Source: an uncultured Spartobacteria bacterium (GTDB taxonomy: Bacteria; Verrucomicrobiota; Verrucomicrobiia; Chthoniobacterales; Chthoniobacteraceae). From it: a DNA stretch of 64,000 nt. Shown here one piece after another: positions 26,725-34,484 of the stretch. Below the pieces are notes generated by a model that was not told the DNA's origin, did not search any database, and saw only the letters and a list, made by a program, of their open reading frames with translations. The first letter of the stretch is position 1, and each line of letters begins with the position of its first letter. The stretch is taken from assembly GCA_903882875.1 (NCBI GenBank), contig CAIRYQ010000120.1, positions 1 to 64,000 of the forward strand. The letters run 5' to 3'. Made by a program: the position numbers and the translations under genes.

Positions 26725-27306
26725 TTAGATCACGCCGAGTCCGAGCAGGATTGCGGCGGAGAAAATCGCGACGCCCGCTGCGCGAATCGCACGGCGATGC
26801 GCTATGCGCTGGAGCACGAGACCGCCTGCCACGCCGATCGCATGCAGCATTGCGGTCGCGATGATGAAACCAGCCATCGTCAGAAATCCGGATGCGTTTG
26901 CCGGCATCTCGCTGCCGTGCGCCTGACCGTGAAAGAGCGCAGCGACCGCGACCAGCGCTGCACTCGCGCCGAGCGGCAGGCGTGCGGCGAATGCCACGAG
27001 CGCGCCGAGCCCGATGACGCTCGCGAGAATCGCTGGTTCCACGAATGGCAGCCGGACGCCGCCCATTCCGAGCGCAGCACCCAATGCCATCGCGCTCACG
27101 AAGGACAGCGGCAGCACCCACAGCGCGCGCTTTCCAATCTGCACCGCCCACAGGCCGACGGCGATCATCGCGAGGATGTGATCCAGCCCGGTGAAGGGAT
27201 GCGCGAGACCCCAGCCGATTCCACCGATTTCCGCGCCGTGGCCGGGATGCGCGTGCGCGAGCGTGGGGATGAGGGCAAGTGCGAGAGCGAGTCGGGTGTG
27301 TTTCAT
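26725..27306 (-). CDS. HupE/UreJ-family nickel transporter
   Basis: 193 residues: signal peptide (ends LAHA-HPGHG) and about six membrane helices. Conserved metal-site motifs are [12 protein letters not shown] in the first helix and [11 protein letters not shown] in the middle. HupE/UreJ proteins take up nickel for hydrogenase or urease. As first gene of the urease operon, 4 bp before ureA, it likely supplies the metal for UreC. Confidence 0.92.
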   Translation of the reverse strand: MKHTRLALALALIPTLAHAHPGHGAEIGGIGWGLAHPFTGLDHILAMIAVGLWAVQIGKRALWVLPLSFVSAMALGAALGMGGVRLPFVEPAILASVIGLGALVAFAARLPLGASAALVAVAALFHGQAHGSEMPANASGFLTMAGFIIATAMLHAIGVAGGLVLQRIAHRRAIRAAGVAIFSAAILLGLGVI

Positions 27307-27362
27307 GCCGGGAGTTTAGAGCGAATCCGCGCGCGATTGTGAACCACGAACACGCAAGATCA

Positions 27363-27584
27363 GGAAGATGGCGCGCCCTGCGGCACGTAGCCCATGCCGG
27401 CGCGTGCGCGATCCTCGGGGCGCAGGCCATTCATCGGGCCGCCGTCCAGCGTGTTGCCGCCCTGATCCGCCGATTGCAGCCCAACTATGCTTTTCAATGT
27501 CGTGGTCTTGCCGACGCCATTGCGCCCTATGAGGCAGAAGACGCCGCGCAAAATCTGGCTGCCGCTGATCGAAACGGTGAGCAT
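27363..27584 (-). pseudogene. urtE fragment (urea ABC transporter ATPase), truncated
   Basis: About 74 residues in frame: MLTVSISGSQILRGV, then LIGRNGVGKTTTLKS (Walker A) and LRPEDRARAGMGYVPQG (Q-loop region). In intact UrtE about a dozen residues stand between ILRGV and LIGRNG; they are missing, and the protein stops right after the Q loop, so signature and Walker B motifs are lost. It follows the urtB/urtD remnant on the same strand, as expected from the urtABCDE order. Non-functional as an ATPase. Confidence 0.8.
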
Positions 27585-27591
27585 CTTAGTG

Positions 27592-27670
27592 AAACGCCAA
27601 GACGCCAAGAAGGTGGGGTGAAAGAAAGTGAAAACGGGGCTCCTTGCATCGTCTTGGCGTCTTGGTGGTG
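27592..27670. repeat. Inverted repeat with tandem CGCCAAGA arms
   Basis: Left arm 27592-27613 holds CGCCAAGACGCCAAGA; right arm 27651-27670 holds its reverse complement, TCTTGGCGTCTTGG. Each arm is two copies of an 8-mer. The loop is about 38 bp. It lies between the urtD and urtE fragments of the decayed transporter and might have taken part in the rearrangement. Confidence 0.65.
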
Positions 27671-27684
27671 AAAACATGCCGCCC

Positions 27685-28434
27685 TCGCTTTCCGACCGAG
27701 ATAGACTTCCTTCACGCGCTCGACGTTTTGAAACTCGTCCACCGTGCCCTCGCAGAGCACATGGCCCTGGTGGAGCACGGTGACTTTGCCGCCCTTCGAG
27801 ATTTGGCGGATGAAAGTCATGTCGTGCTTGATGACGATGATGCTGTGACGGCCCGCGAGGCTCAGGAGCAATTCGCCCGTACGCTGCGTCTCGCCGTCGG
27901 TCATGCCGGCGGCGGGTTCGTCCACGAGCAGGAGGCGCGCATCTTGTGCGAGCAACATCCCGATTTCGAGCCACTGCTTCTGCCCGTGCGCGTGCGGTGC
28001 TGCGTGAGATTGGTGGTCTTCAGAATTTCGGTGATGCGATCGCTCTGCGTGCTGCTGAGCTTTGCAAAATGCGAGTGCCACACGCCGCGCGCACCTTCGA
28101 GGCTGAGCACGAGATTTTCCTCCCCCGAGTGATCCGTATAGACCGTCGGCGTCTGGAATTTCCGCCCGATCCCGAGACGGTAGATTTCATATTCGGACAT
28201 CGAGGCGACATCGTGCTTGCCCACAAGCACGAGGATTTTTCCGTGCACAGGATTGCCAAGGATTTGCTGGAGGCTCCGGTCCACAACGCCAATGCCGAGC
28301 GCGCTCACCACCGTGCCGATGAGGCTGCCCACGCCGCCGATCACCACCGTCTTGAAACTGTCCACGATATAGCGTTGTCCAAGGCTTGCCGCGACGTTGC
28401 CTATTTGGGAAAGAAACACGCCCGCGAGCCTAAT
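27685..28434 (-). pseudogene. urtB-urtD deletion chimera (urea ABC transporter remnant)
   Basis: Residues from 28428 to about 28222 read as the C-terminal part of the permease UrtB ([20 protein letters not shown]...GKILVLV). The frame then passes directly into the middle of the ATPase UrtD ([21 protein letters not shown]), so the UrtB tail, all of UrtC and the UrtD Walker A region have been deleted. Near 27995 a frameshift follows; the second frame carries [25 protein letters not shown] (Walker B) and IIVIKHDM, ending at YLGRKA near 27688. The order B-D-E matches urt operons next to urease. A broken gene set. Confidence 0.85.
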
Positions 28435-28640
28435 CACAAAGGGAAGCTCACCCTTGTATTACCTCCCTTCGAGCCACCTAATGTTCCGAGTATTGAGGCG
28501 GCGCGGCTGCGAAGCTTGCGTTCATCTTCGCCGGTTGTTTCAGGTTGCGCGAGATTTGGAGGGGGCTGTCCGGTAGTCTGCGCAACGATTCGGGCTGCTG
28601 CTTGAAGTGCATCTTCTCTCTTGCTTGGGCGTGTAGGCAT
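28434..28640 (-). pseudogene. Truncated small protein of the LGGxKGGxxR type
   Basis: A 68-codon frame. Its N-terminal part (ALQAAARIVAQTTGQ) and the late motif [16 protein letters not shown] resemble a common family of small basic proteins whose motif LGRLGGLKGGKARA is followed by a conserved lysine/arginine-rich tail. Here the tail is missing and the frame ends exactly where the urtB remnant begins, so the gene seems cut by the same deletion. Function of the family is not known to me. Confidence 0.45.
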
Positions 28641-28787
28641 GTCTCGTGACCGAACGCACCAGAGGCAACCGCGACGGAAAATTCAAAATAGCCCACTACC
28701 CCGTCGCTGAACTTGCGGTCATTGACATGCACGCGCACCATGCTGCCGGTTCGCCGGCCCTGCACCATTGTCGAACCGGCACCATGT

Positions 28788-30173
28788 TCATTTCGCCGCC
28801 ACGTCGAGACAGACGAGCTTGTTTTCGCTGCGCAGAAAAAGGCGTTTGCCCGAGAGCACGGGGGCGCCCCAGCACGGGTAGGTGAGGCCCGGCACCTGCC
28901 AGCGCGAGACTTCCTCGATCTTCTGCGCATTCGGTTTGAACAGCCCGAGCAGCCCCGCCTCCCCGAGCGCGAAAAGTTTTCCGTCGGTGAAAATCGTCGA
29001 GCCGCGGCCGAAGACATTCGGCGGTGCCTCGCCGGGGCGCAGCTTCGAGTGGCTGGCGTTCGGCCATCGCTCGTCGCGCTCCCATTTCACTGTGCCGGTC
29101 GCAAATTCCACGCAACGGAAAATCGCGTCGGGCTCGTTGCGTCCGCTGAATGCGAACACATGCCCCGCGACGAGGCTCGGCTGCGACCAGTGCATTTCCA
29201 GCGCGAGGGAGCGCCACACTTCGTCTGCGCCTTTTCCATCGGGCCGCACGCGCAGCAGCACGGAGCCGGAGCGGTAGTAGGCGGAGGAGATCAAAATCAG
29301 ATCGCCGCTCACCACGGGCGTCATCGCGTTCACGGTCTCCTCGCGCGGCGAGCGGAACCAGAAGGAAAAGCGGTGTGCGCCCGTCGTAGGATCGAGCGAG
29401 ATGAGCCCCTGCCGCGTGACGGTGAGCACATGGCGTTTCCCGTGAATCGTCGCGAGCACGGGCGTGCAGTAGCTGGACATTTTTTGAAATGCCGGATGCC
29501 CGGTATCCCATTTCACGAAAGGCTCACCCGGCCAGCCGTGCATCAGCGCGCCGTCCCATGTCTTCGCGCCGCCGCTCTGCCAGAGCGTCTTTCCGGTCGC
29601 GGCGTCGAATGCGACGATGTTCGAGTCCGGCTGCCCGCCGATCTGCACGATCAATTTCCCATCCTCCAGCACGGGCGAACTGCCGACACCGAAGAACGCC
29701 TGCGGAATGTCGAAGTCATTTTGCGTGGCCCGGAGCCAGAGCTGCTTGCCGGACTTGAGATCTAGGCACTTGAGCACCCCTTCCGCGCCGAGCGTGTAGC
29801 ACTTGTCCGCAGTGAGCAGCGGCGCGCAGCGCGGGCCGTTGTTGTAGCCGAAAGGATCCTGGTAAAAACTCGGGTACGAGTGCCGCCAGATCGGCGCGCC
29901 CGTCGCAGCCTCCATCGCCTCGACGACCTCCTCGCCGCCGATGCGTTGGTGCAGCACGAGCACGCCGTCGCGCACGCTCGGCACCGCGTAGCCGATCCCG
30001 GTGTCCTTTTGCCATACGACACGCGGCCCGCCTTTGGGAAACCGATCGAGCAGCCCCGTTTCTGGTGAAGTGCCGTCGCGGTTCGGGCCGAGGAATTCCG
30101 GCCAGTCCGCGGCATGTGATGCGGGCGAGGAAACGGCAAAAATGAAGATCGTGCGGAGGAGAAACAGTTTCAT
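28788..30173 (-). CDS. PQQ-type beta-propeller repeat protein, exported
   Basis: 461 residues. Signal peptide (MKLFLLRTIFIFAVSSPASHA), then WPEFLGPNRDGTSPETGLL, a start common to outer-membrane-assembly/PQQ-like propeller proteins of planctomycetes and Verrucomicrobiota, and blades of the form VVEAMEAATGAPIWRHSY and IVAFDAATGKTLWQSGG. No quinoprotein catalytic residues or haem motif are evident, so it is probably a binding or scaffold protein. It starts 51 bp after the multihaem cytochrome stop, on the same strand, so it may belong to the same unit. The ATG at 30173 fits the signal peptide; the frame is open to 30224. Confidence 0.85.
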   Translation of the reverse strand: MKLFLLRTIFIFAVSSPASHAADWPEFLGPNRDGTSPETGLLDRFPKGGPRVVWQKDTGIGYAVPSVRDGVLVLHQRIGGEEVVEAMEAATGAPIWRHSYPSFYQDPFGYNNGPRCAPLLTADKCYTLGAEGVLKCLDLKSGKQLWLRATQNDFDIPQAFFGVGSSPVLEDGKLIVQIGGQPDSNIVAFDAATGKTLWQSGGAKTWDGALMHGWPGEPFVKWDTGHPAFQKMSSYCTPVLATIHGKRHVLTVTRQGLISLDPTTGAHRFSFWFRSPREETVNAMTPVVSGDLILISSAYYRSGSVLLRVRPDGKGADEVWRSLALEMHWSQPSLVAGHVFAFSGRNEPDAIFRCVEFATGTVKWERDERWPNASHSKLRPGEAPPNVFGRGSTIFTDGKLFALGEAGLLGLFKPNAQKIEEVSRWQVPGLTYPCWGAPVLSGKRLFLRSENKLVCLDVAAK

Positions 30174-30224
30174 CGCGCGGACAAATATGTGCAAAACGGC
30201 GCGCGGCCAAGCGCACATGTTCAC

Positions 30225-33200
30225 TCAATTCCGCAGCGTCGGCACCGGCTGCGCGGGCTTCGGCTTCTTCCCGGAGTCGGCTGCCGCATCAGCAGCCGGG
30301 CTGGATTTTGCTGTCGCTTCGTCCGACGGATTCGGCCGGGCAAGCACCCGCCCTGCCTTGGTAACCAGCTTCCCATCCTTCATCGCCACATCCTCCACGC
30401 GATATAGCGATCCGTCCGCATGTCGGAGGAATGGTTTCATCTCATCGAGATGCAAGGGCCGCGAACCGCGACGTCCAAAGACAACGGTTTGCCCACCTGT
30501 TTCATCGGTGACCCGATCACGGTCCAATCCCCTCGAAACAGCGAGCATCGGTTCCTTTGTCGGATAAGTCGCGATCAGCCGCGGCGCAGGCCGCGGACTG
30601 AAGCCGGCCGCGCCTTCGACAGTGTCCGGCGAGATGATCTGCACGACACGCAGACCGTTCCTGCCATCTGCGACGAGCGCGTACATCGAAGCGGCGACGG
30701 AACCTATCTGAACAGCGCGGGCATCGTTGAGCTGGCCACCAGCATCGAATATCTGATCGAGCTTCGGCCTCTCAGGATTCTCGATGTCCACGATTGCCAG
30801 ACCATCCTTTCCGTCGGCGATGTAGGCATAGGTCCGCGCCACATAGATCTTGTGGGCGTCGCGCAGGCGCACCACGGCACCCGGCAGCGCCCGTGGATGC
30901 TCCGGATCGGCAAGACTCACAACCTTCATCCCCTCATCGTCTGTGACAAATGCGTAGAGGAACTGAATCCCGATGGCGTGCGGATTTTTCAGGAAACCGC
31001 CTGTTAGTTCTCCGACCAGCCGCGGCTGCTCTGGCTTTTCCACATCCACCACGGCCAGCCCGCGCGGCGTACAGACATAGACCCTGTGTCCTCCACACAC
31101 GCAATATTCCGCCCCGGTGAGACGGCCCTCCGGATTGAATTCCGCCGTCTTCTTGATGAAATTGTTCTGGGGATTTCCATCGAACAAAGTCCGCACATCA
31201 CACACGACCAGCCCCAGCTTGCGGTCGCTGACAAACGCATAACCATACCAATCGGGGATCGGCTGCTCCTCGTTGTTCACGGGGAACGTGAACGGCCCCT
31301 TGTTCACCACATCGTCCCTATCGTGTCTCTGCAGTCGCGTCGGATCGTTCAGCAGTGTGCTCGGCAGCGCGACCGAAGTGGCAAAGGGCGTGCGGACATA
31401 AGTCCGCTGACCAAGCGGCGAAACTGGCGACGAAACGATCCGCTCGCTGAAATCCTTCTGATCAATGTTCGCGACATCGAACACCTCAAATCCTCCGGGT
31501 CCGTTTGCCGTGTAGAGATACTCGCCGCGCAAAGTCATATCGTTGATTTCTCTGGAATGATGCTCATAGCCCGTCGCGAGCTTCCGATCGCGGGCAAGGT
31601 GCTCTGCATAGTTGCGCGGGTAGGCGTTCTTATGCATGGAACTGCCTATCGCCGACTGCGGCTCATCAGCCTCGGTCCATACAACGCCGTGCAGCGCCTT
31701 CTCCCCACCCACCCACGCATAGCGGCCAAAGAAATTCACCGTTCCGGTGCCAAAGCCGAGCAATTGCGTCATCCACGCATTGTTGTCGTTCGCCTTTGAA
31801 AGATGGCAGTCCGTGCAATTCTTCGTCGTGCCAACCCCGCTTGTCGTGTGCGGGAAGTGGGGGTTAAATGCCTGCCCGCTGTAACCGTCGCCGCTTACAG
31901 TCTGCTGCTGCGAATAGACCCAGTTGCGGTTCTGGTTCTGCGAACTGACGACTACTGCACTTGACGAACGAATCACCGCCAGACGGTTCTTTTTCACCGT
32001 GCCATCTATGCCGAGCATAAACACATCGTCGCGGACGACCTGTGGGTTATAAGTTGTGAAATTGCGATCCAAGACGCCCTCAAACTTGTTCAGCGGCACG
32101 CGCTGGTTGGCCTTCATCGAAAGATGGCACCCGAAACAACTCGTAGCCCAGGATGTATGGCAGACCTGGCAGTCCATGCTCCGATTGTCATGGGCCAACG
32201 ATGCCTTGCATTGCGCGCCCGTGAGCGGCACGTCGCCCCACGTCTCACCATCCCGCTGGATGGTCTTCGCGTGTGCGGCCTTCGGGTTGTAATGCTTGAG
32301 GGTGTTAGCCGGATCAATGACATCAACAGTCTGGGGAATCTCCCATCGGGTGTCCTTGGCCATGCTTGAATTCTGGAAAAGGCGGCGCACCGGACGGCCC
32401 TGCACGTCCTTCATCGGTTCACCGGTTTTCGGGTCGGGGACATCCTCCCACTCGAAACGTGGCTTCCACGGAGTAATGGTCTTTGAAATGTCCACCGGCT
32501 TGATTTTCCTCCGATCGTCCGGATCTGTTTCGCCTCCCGCACCTGTCGTGATCAGAGTCGGTCGAGATTGGATGGTACCGTGGCAATCCACGCACATGAT
32601 GGTCGTGGCATTGCGTGGTTCACCGTAAAGCAGACCATTGCCATGCACATCCGTCTCAAAATGGCAGTCCGCACACTGCATCCCCTTTTCGAGATGAATG
32701 TCCTTCAGATGCACAGCGCGCTTAAAGTCGCGGTGCGCGATGATGTTGTCATCCCGGTCGAGGCGGTTGCCCTTCTTATCCTGCTTGAATATCGCACGGA
32801 ACACCCAGCCGTGGCCGTGATAGTCTGCAAACTGGGTATGCTTCAGTTTCGGGTTTAGCTCTGCGACTTTCTCCAAGAAATCTAGCTTGCCCCACAGCCC
32901 GCGCGCCGCGGCGGCTTCGGGATTCGCTCTCGTGGAACGCACCAGTTCCTCATCAGTGGGATCGTGCTGCTCCTTCGGATACATGAATTCTGCATCCGTC
33001 TCCTGATCCCACCAGACGTATCCAAGATATGGGTTCACAAAAAGGTTCCCCTGGTGCATGTGGCAGTTCATGCACTGCGAGCTGGGAATCGAGCGGGTGA
33101 ACTCATGCTTGATAGGGTGCCCCCTTTCATGCTTCGAAATGGTCGGATCCTTGGAGAAACTGAGCCCCTGGTTCCCATAGCTATGCCACCAACCCGAATT

Positions 33201-34409
33201 GCTTGGCGAGCGGTCATTTGCATAGACGACATGGCAGGCGCTGCAACCGCTGGAGCGGTAATCGCCCGGATGATCATTGGAACCCAGGAAGCCGAGTAGC
33301 GGATCGTGCAGGCGCGTCTTTTGCGCGCCGAGGAAAATGGGATCGGTTCGGTTCAACGTGCCAAGCCCGCGCGCAGACAGACGCCGTTCCGGTTTGCCTG
33401 GGGGTTCATCTGGAGTCGGAATGCCAAGCGACAGCGCATCCAACCCACCCTTCTCAAAAATTCGGAAAATGTTACCGGGCTGGCTTAGGTTAAACCGCGG
33501 CAGCGGATAAAGTGTTTCCAAAATGCCGGACAACCGTGTCTGTTCCGGTGTCGGTTTGAATGGATTTTTCAACTGGAGCGGTATGCCATCCGCGCCATAG
33601 GCCTGCCCGACAATCGGATTCTTGATGTCAATGGATCCGTTGTTATAGGCCGCTGCGTTCCACAGCATGGCGCCATGATTCATCATGGAATTCCCCACCC
33701 TTTCCACAATGTCGCCATGACATAAGCCACATGCTTTTTTAGCAACTCTTAGATCGCCCGGGTTCAAGAATTGGATAAACTCCGGGGATTCGTGGTTAAG
33801 CACCACATTCGAGTTCGGCGGATTTGCCGATGTGATCCAAAACTCCGGATTCCGCGGCAGGACGTGGGCCTTCGTGATAGTCAGGCCGCGCGCCGGATCC
33901 CCACCGTGGCAGTCCGTGCAGCCTAATACGACATTCGGCGAAGTATGCATTGTGTGCGCGTCCGTTGTCTTATGGCATTCCACGCATCCCGCGCTTTTTC
34001 GATTCGCCTCGCCGACAGTCTGATCAATCCAATTCCGCGGCGGCCTGTTTGCCGACGGAATCTTCGGATGGACAGAAAGCGACGGGCCAAACCCTGATCC
34101 AAACAACCCCGATCGCCCTCCGTGGGGACTTCCACTACGGTGGTATCCGTCGCTGGGAGAGGGAAGCGGCAGTGCGCCCGAAGCGGAGGTTTCCGGCCCC
34201 ACTCCATTTCCCAATTCCGCGGATGTACCATTATTCTGTGTTCGAATGCTGCCGATATCCGGCTGCGATTGCGATACATCGCCTGCCGGTGGCTTCTTTG
34301 AAACCGAGGTCGGCGGCCCGAAACCTTCCTGCCCCCGAACGGTGCAGAGGCAGATCACCGCGGCGATGAAGGGCACAAACAGGAGGACTTGAGCCAATCG
34401 GCGGTTCAT
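30225..34409 (-). CDS. Large multihaem cytochrome c (ten CxxCH) with LVIVD propeller repeats
   Basis: 1394 residues. A signal/anchor segment (about 8-23) precedes a low-complexity Ser/Pro/Gly linker. Ten CxxCH haem sites lie at residues 142, 164, 227, 389, 446, 579, 606, 747, 758 and 865 (for example GCVECH, LGCTDCH, MDCQVCH, TSCFGCH). From about 990 on, repeated units of the form GLAVVDVEKPEQPRLVG, GMKVVSLADPEHPRAL and GLAIVDIENPERPK are LVIVD repeats, predicted to form a beta-propeller. The C-terminal tail is Ala/Lys/Pro-rich. It is presumably periplasmic or on the cell surface and carries electrons. It lies 75 bp downstream of a large outer-membrane barrel, a porin-cytochrome-like arrangement. 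Confidence 0.88.
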   Translation of the reverse strand: MNRRLAQVLLFVPFIAAVICLCTVRGQEGFGPPTSVSKKPPAGDVSQSQPDIGSIRTQNNGTSAELGNGVGPETSASGALPLPSPSDGYHRSGSPHGGRSGLFGSGFGPSLSVHPKIPSANRPPRNWIDQTVGEANRKSAGCVECHKTTDAHTMHTSPNVVLGCTDCHGGDPARGLTITKAHVLPRNPEFWITSANPPNSNVVLNHESPEFIQFLNPGDLRVAKKACGLCHGDIVERVGNSMMNHGAMLWNAAAYNNGSIDIKNPIVGQAYGADGIPLQLKNPFKPTPEQTRLSGILETLYPLPRFNLSQPGNIFRIFEKGGLDALSLGIPTPDEPPGKPERRLSARGLGTLNRTDPIFLGAQKTRLHDPLLGFLGSNDHPGDYRSSGCSACHVVYANDRSPSNSGWWHSYGNQGLSFSKDPTISKHERGHPIKHEFTRSIPSSQCMNCHMHQGNLFVNPYLGYVWWDQETDAEFMYPKEQHDPTDEELVRSTRANPEAAAARGLWGKLDFLEKVAELNPKLKHTQFADYHGHGWVFRAIFKQDKKGNRLDRDDNIIAHRDFKRAVHLKDIHLEKGMQCADCHFETDVHGNGLLYGEPRNATTIMCVDCHGTIQSRPTLITTGAGGETDPDDRRKIKPVDISKTITPWKPRFEWEDVPDPKTGEPMKDVQGRPVRRLFQNSSMAKDTRWEIPQTVDVIDPANTLKHYNPKAAHAKTIQRDGETWGDVPLTGAQCKASLAHDNRSMDCQVCHTSWATSCFGCHLSMKANQRVPLNKFEGVLDRNFTTYNPQVVRDDVFMLGIDGTVKKNRLAVIRSSSAVVVSSQNQNRNWVYSQQQTVSGDGYSGQAFNPHFPHTTSGVGTTKNCTDCHLSKANDNNAWMTQLLGFGTGTVNFFGRYAWVGGEKALHGVVWTEADEPQSAIGSSMHKNAYPRNYAEHLARDRKLATGYEHHSREINDMTLRGEYLYTANGPGGFEVFDVANIDQKDFSERIVSSPVSPLGQRTYVRTPFATSVALPSTLLNDPTRLQRHDRDDVVNKGPFTFPVNNEEQPIPDWYGYAFVSDRKLGLVVCDVRTLFDGNPQNNFIKKTAEFNPEGRLTGAEYCVCGGHRVYVCTPRGLAVVDVEKPEQPRLVGELTGGFLKNPHAIGIQFLYAFVTDDEGMKVVSLADPEHPRALPGAVVRLRDAHKIYVARTYAYIADGKDGLAIVDIENPERPKLDQIFDAGGQLNDARAVQIGSVAASMYALVADGRNGLRVVQIISPDTVEGAAGFSPRPAPRLIATYPTKEPMLAVSRGLDRDRVTDETGGQTVVFGRRGSRPLHLDEMKPFLRHADGSLYRVEDVAMKDGKLVTKAGRVLARPNPSDEATAKSSPAADAAADSGKKPKPAQPVPTLRN

Positions 34410-34484
34410 CGCTGGTACCCTCCCAAGGATTTCAAACGATGGTGAACCGCAAATGGATGACTGAAGTTTGAGCCGGCAGCCATA

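Noticed and set aside
27685-28434. Functional permease-ATPase fusion
   Set aside because: Walker A, the UrtB tail and all of UrtC are missing and a frameshift follows, so a broken operon explains it better.
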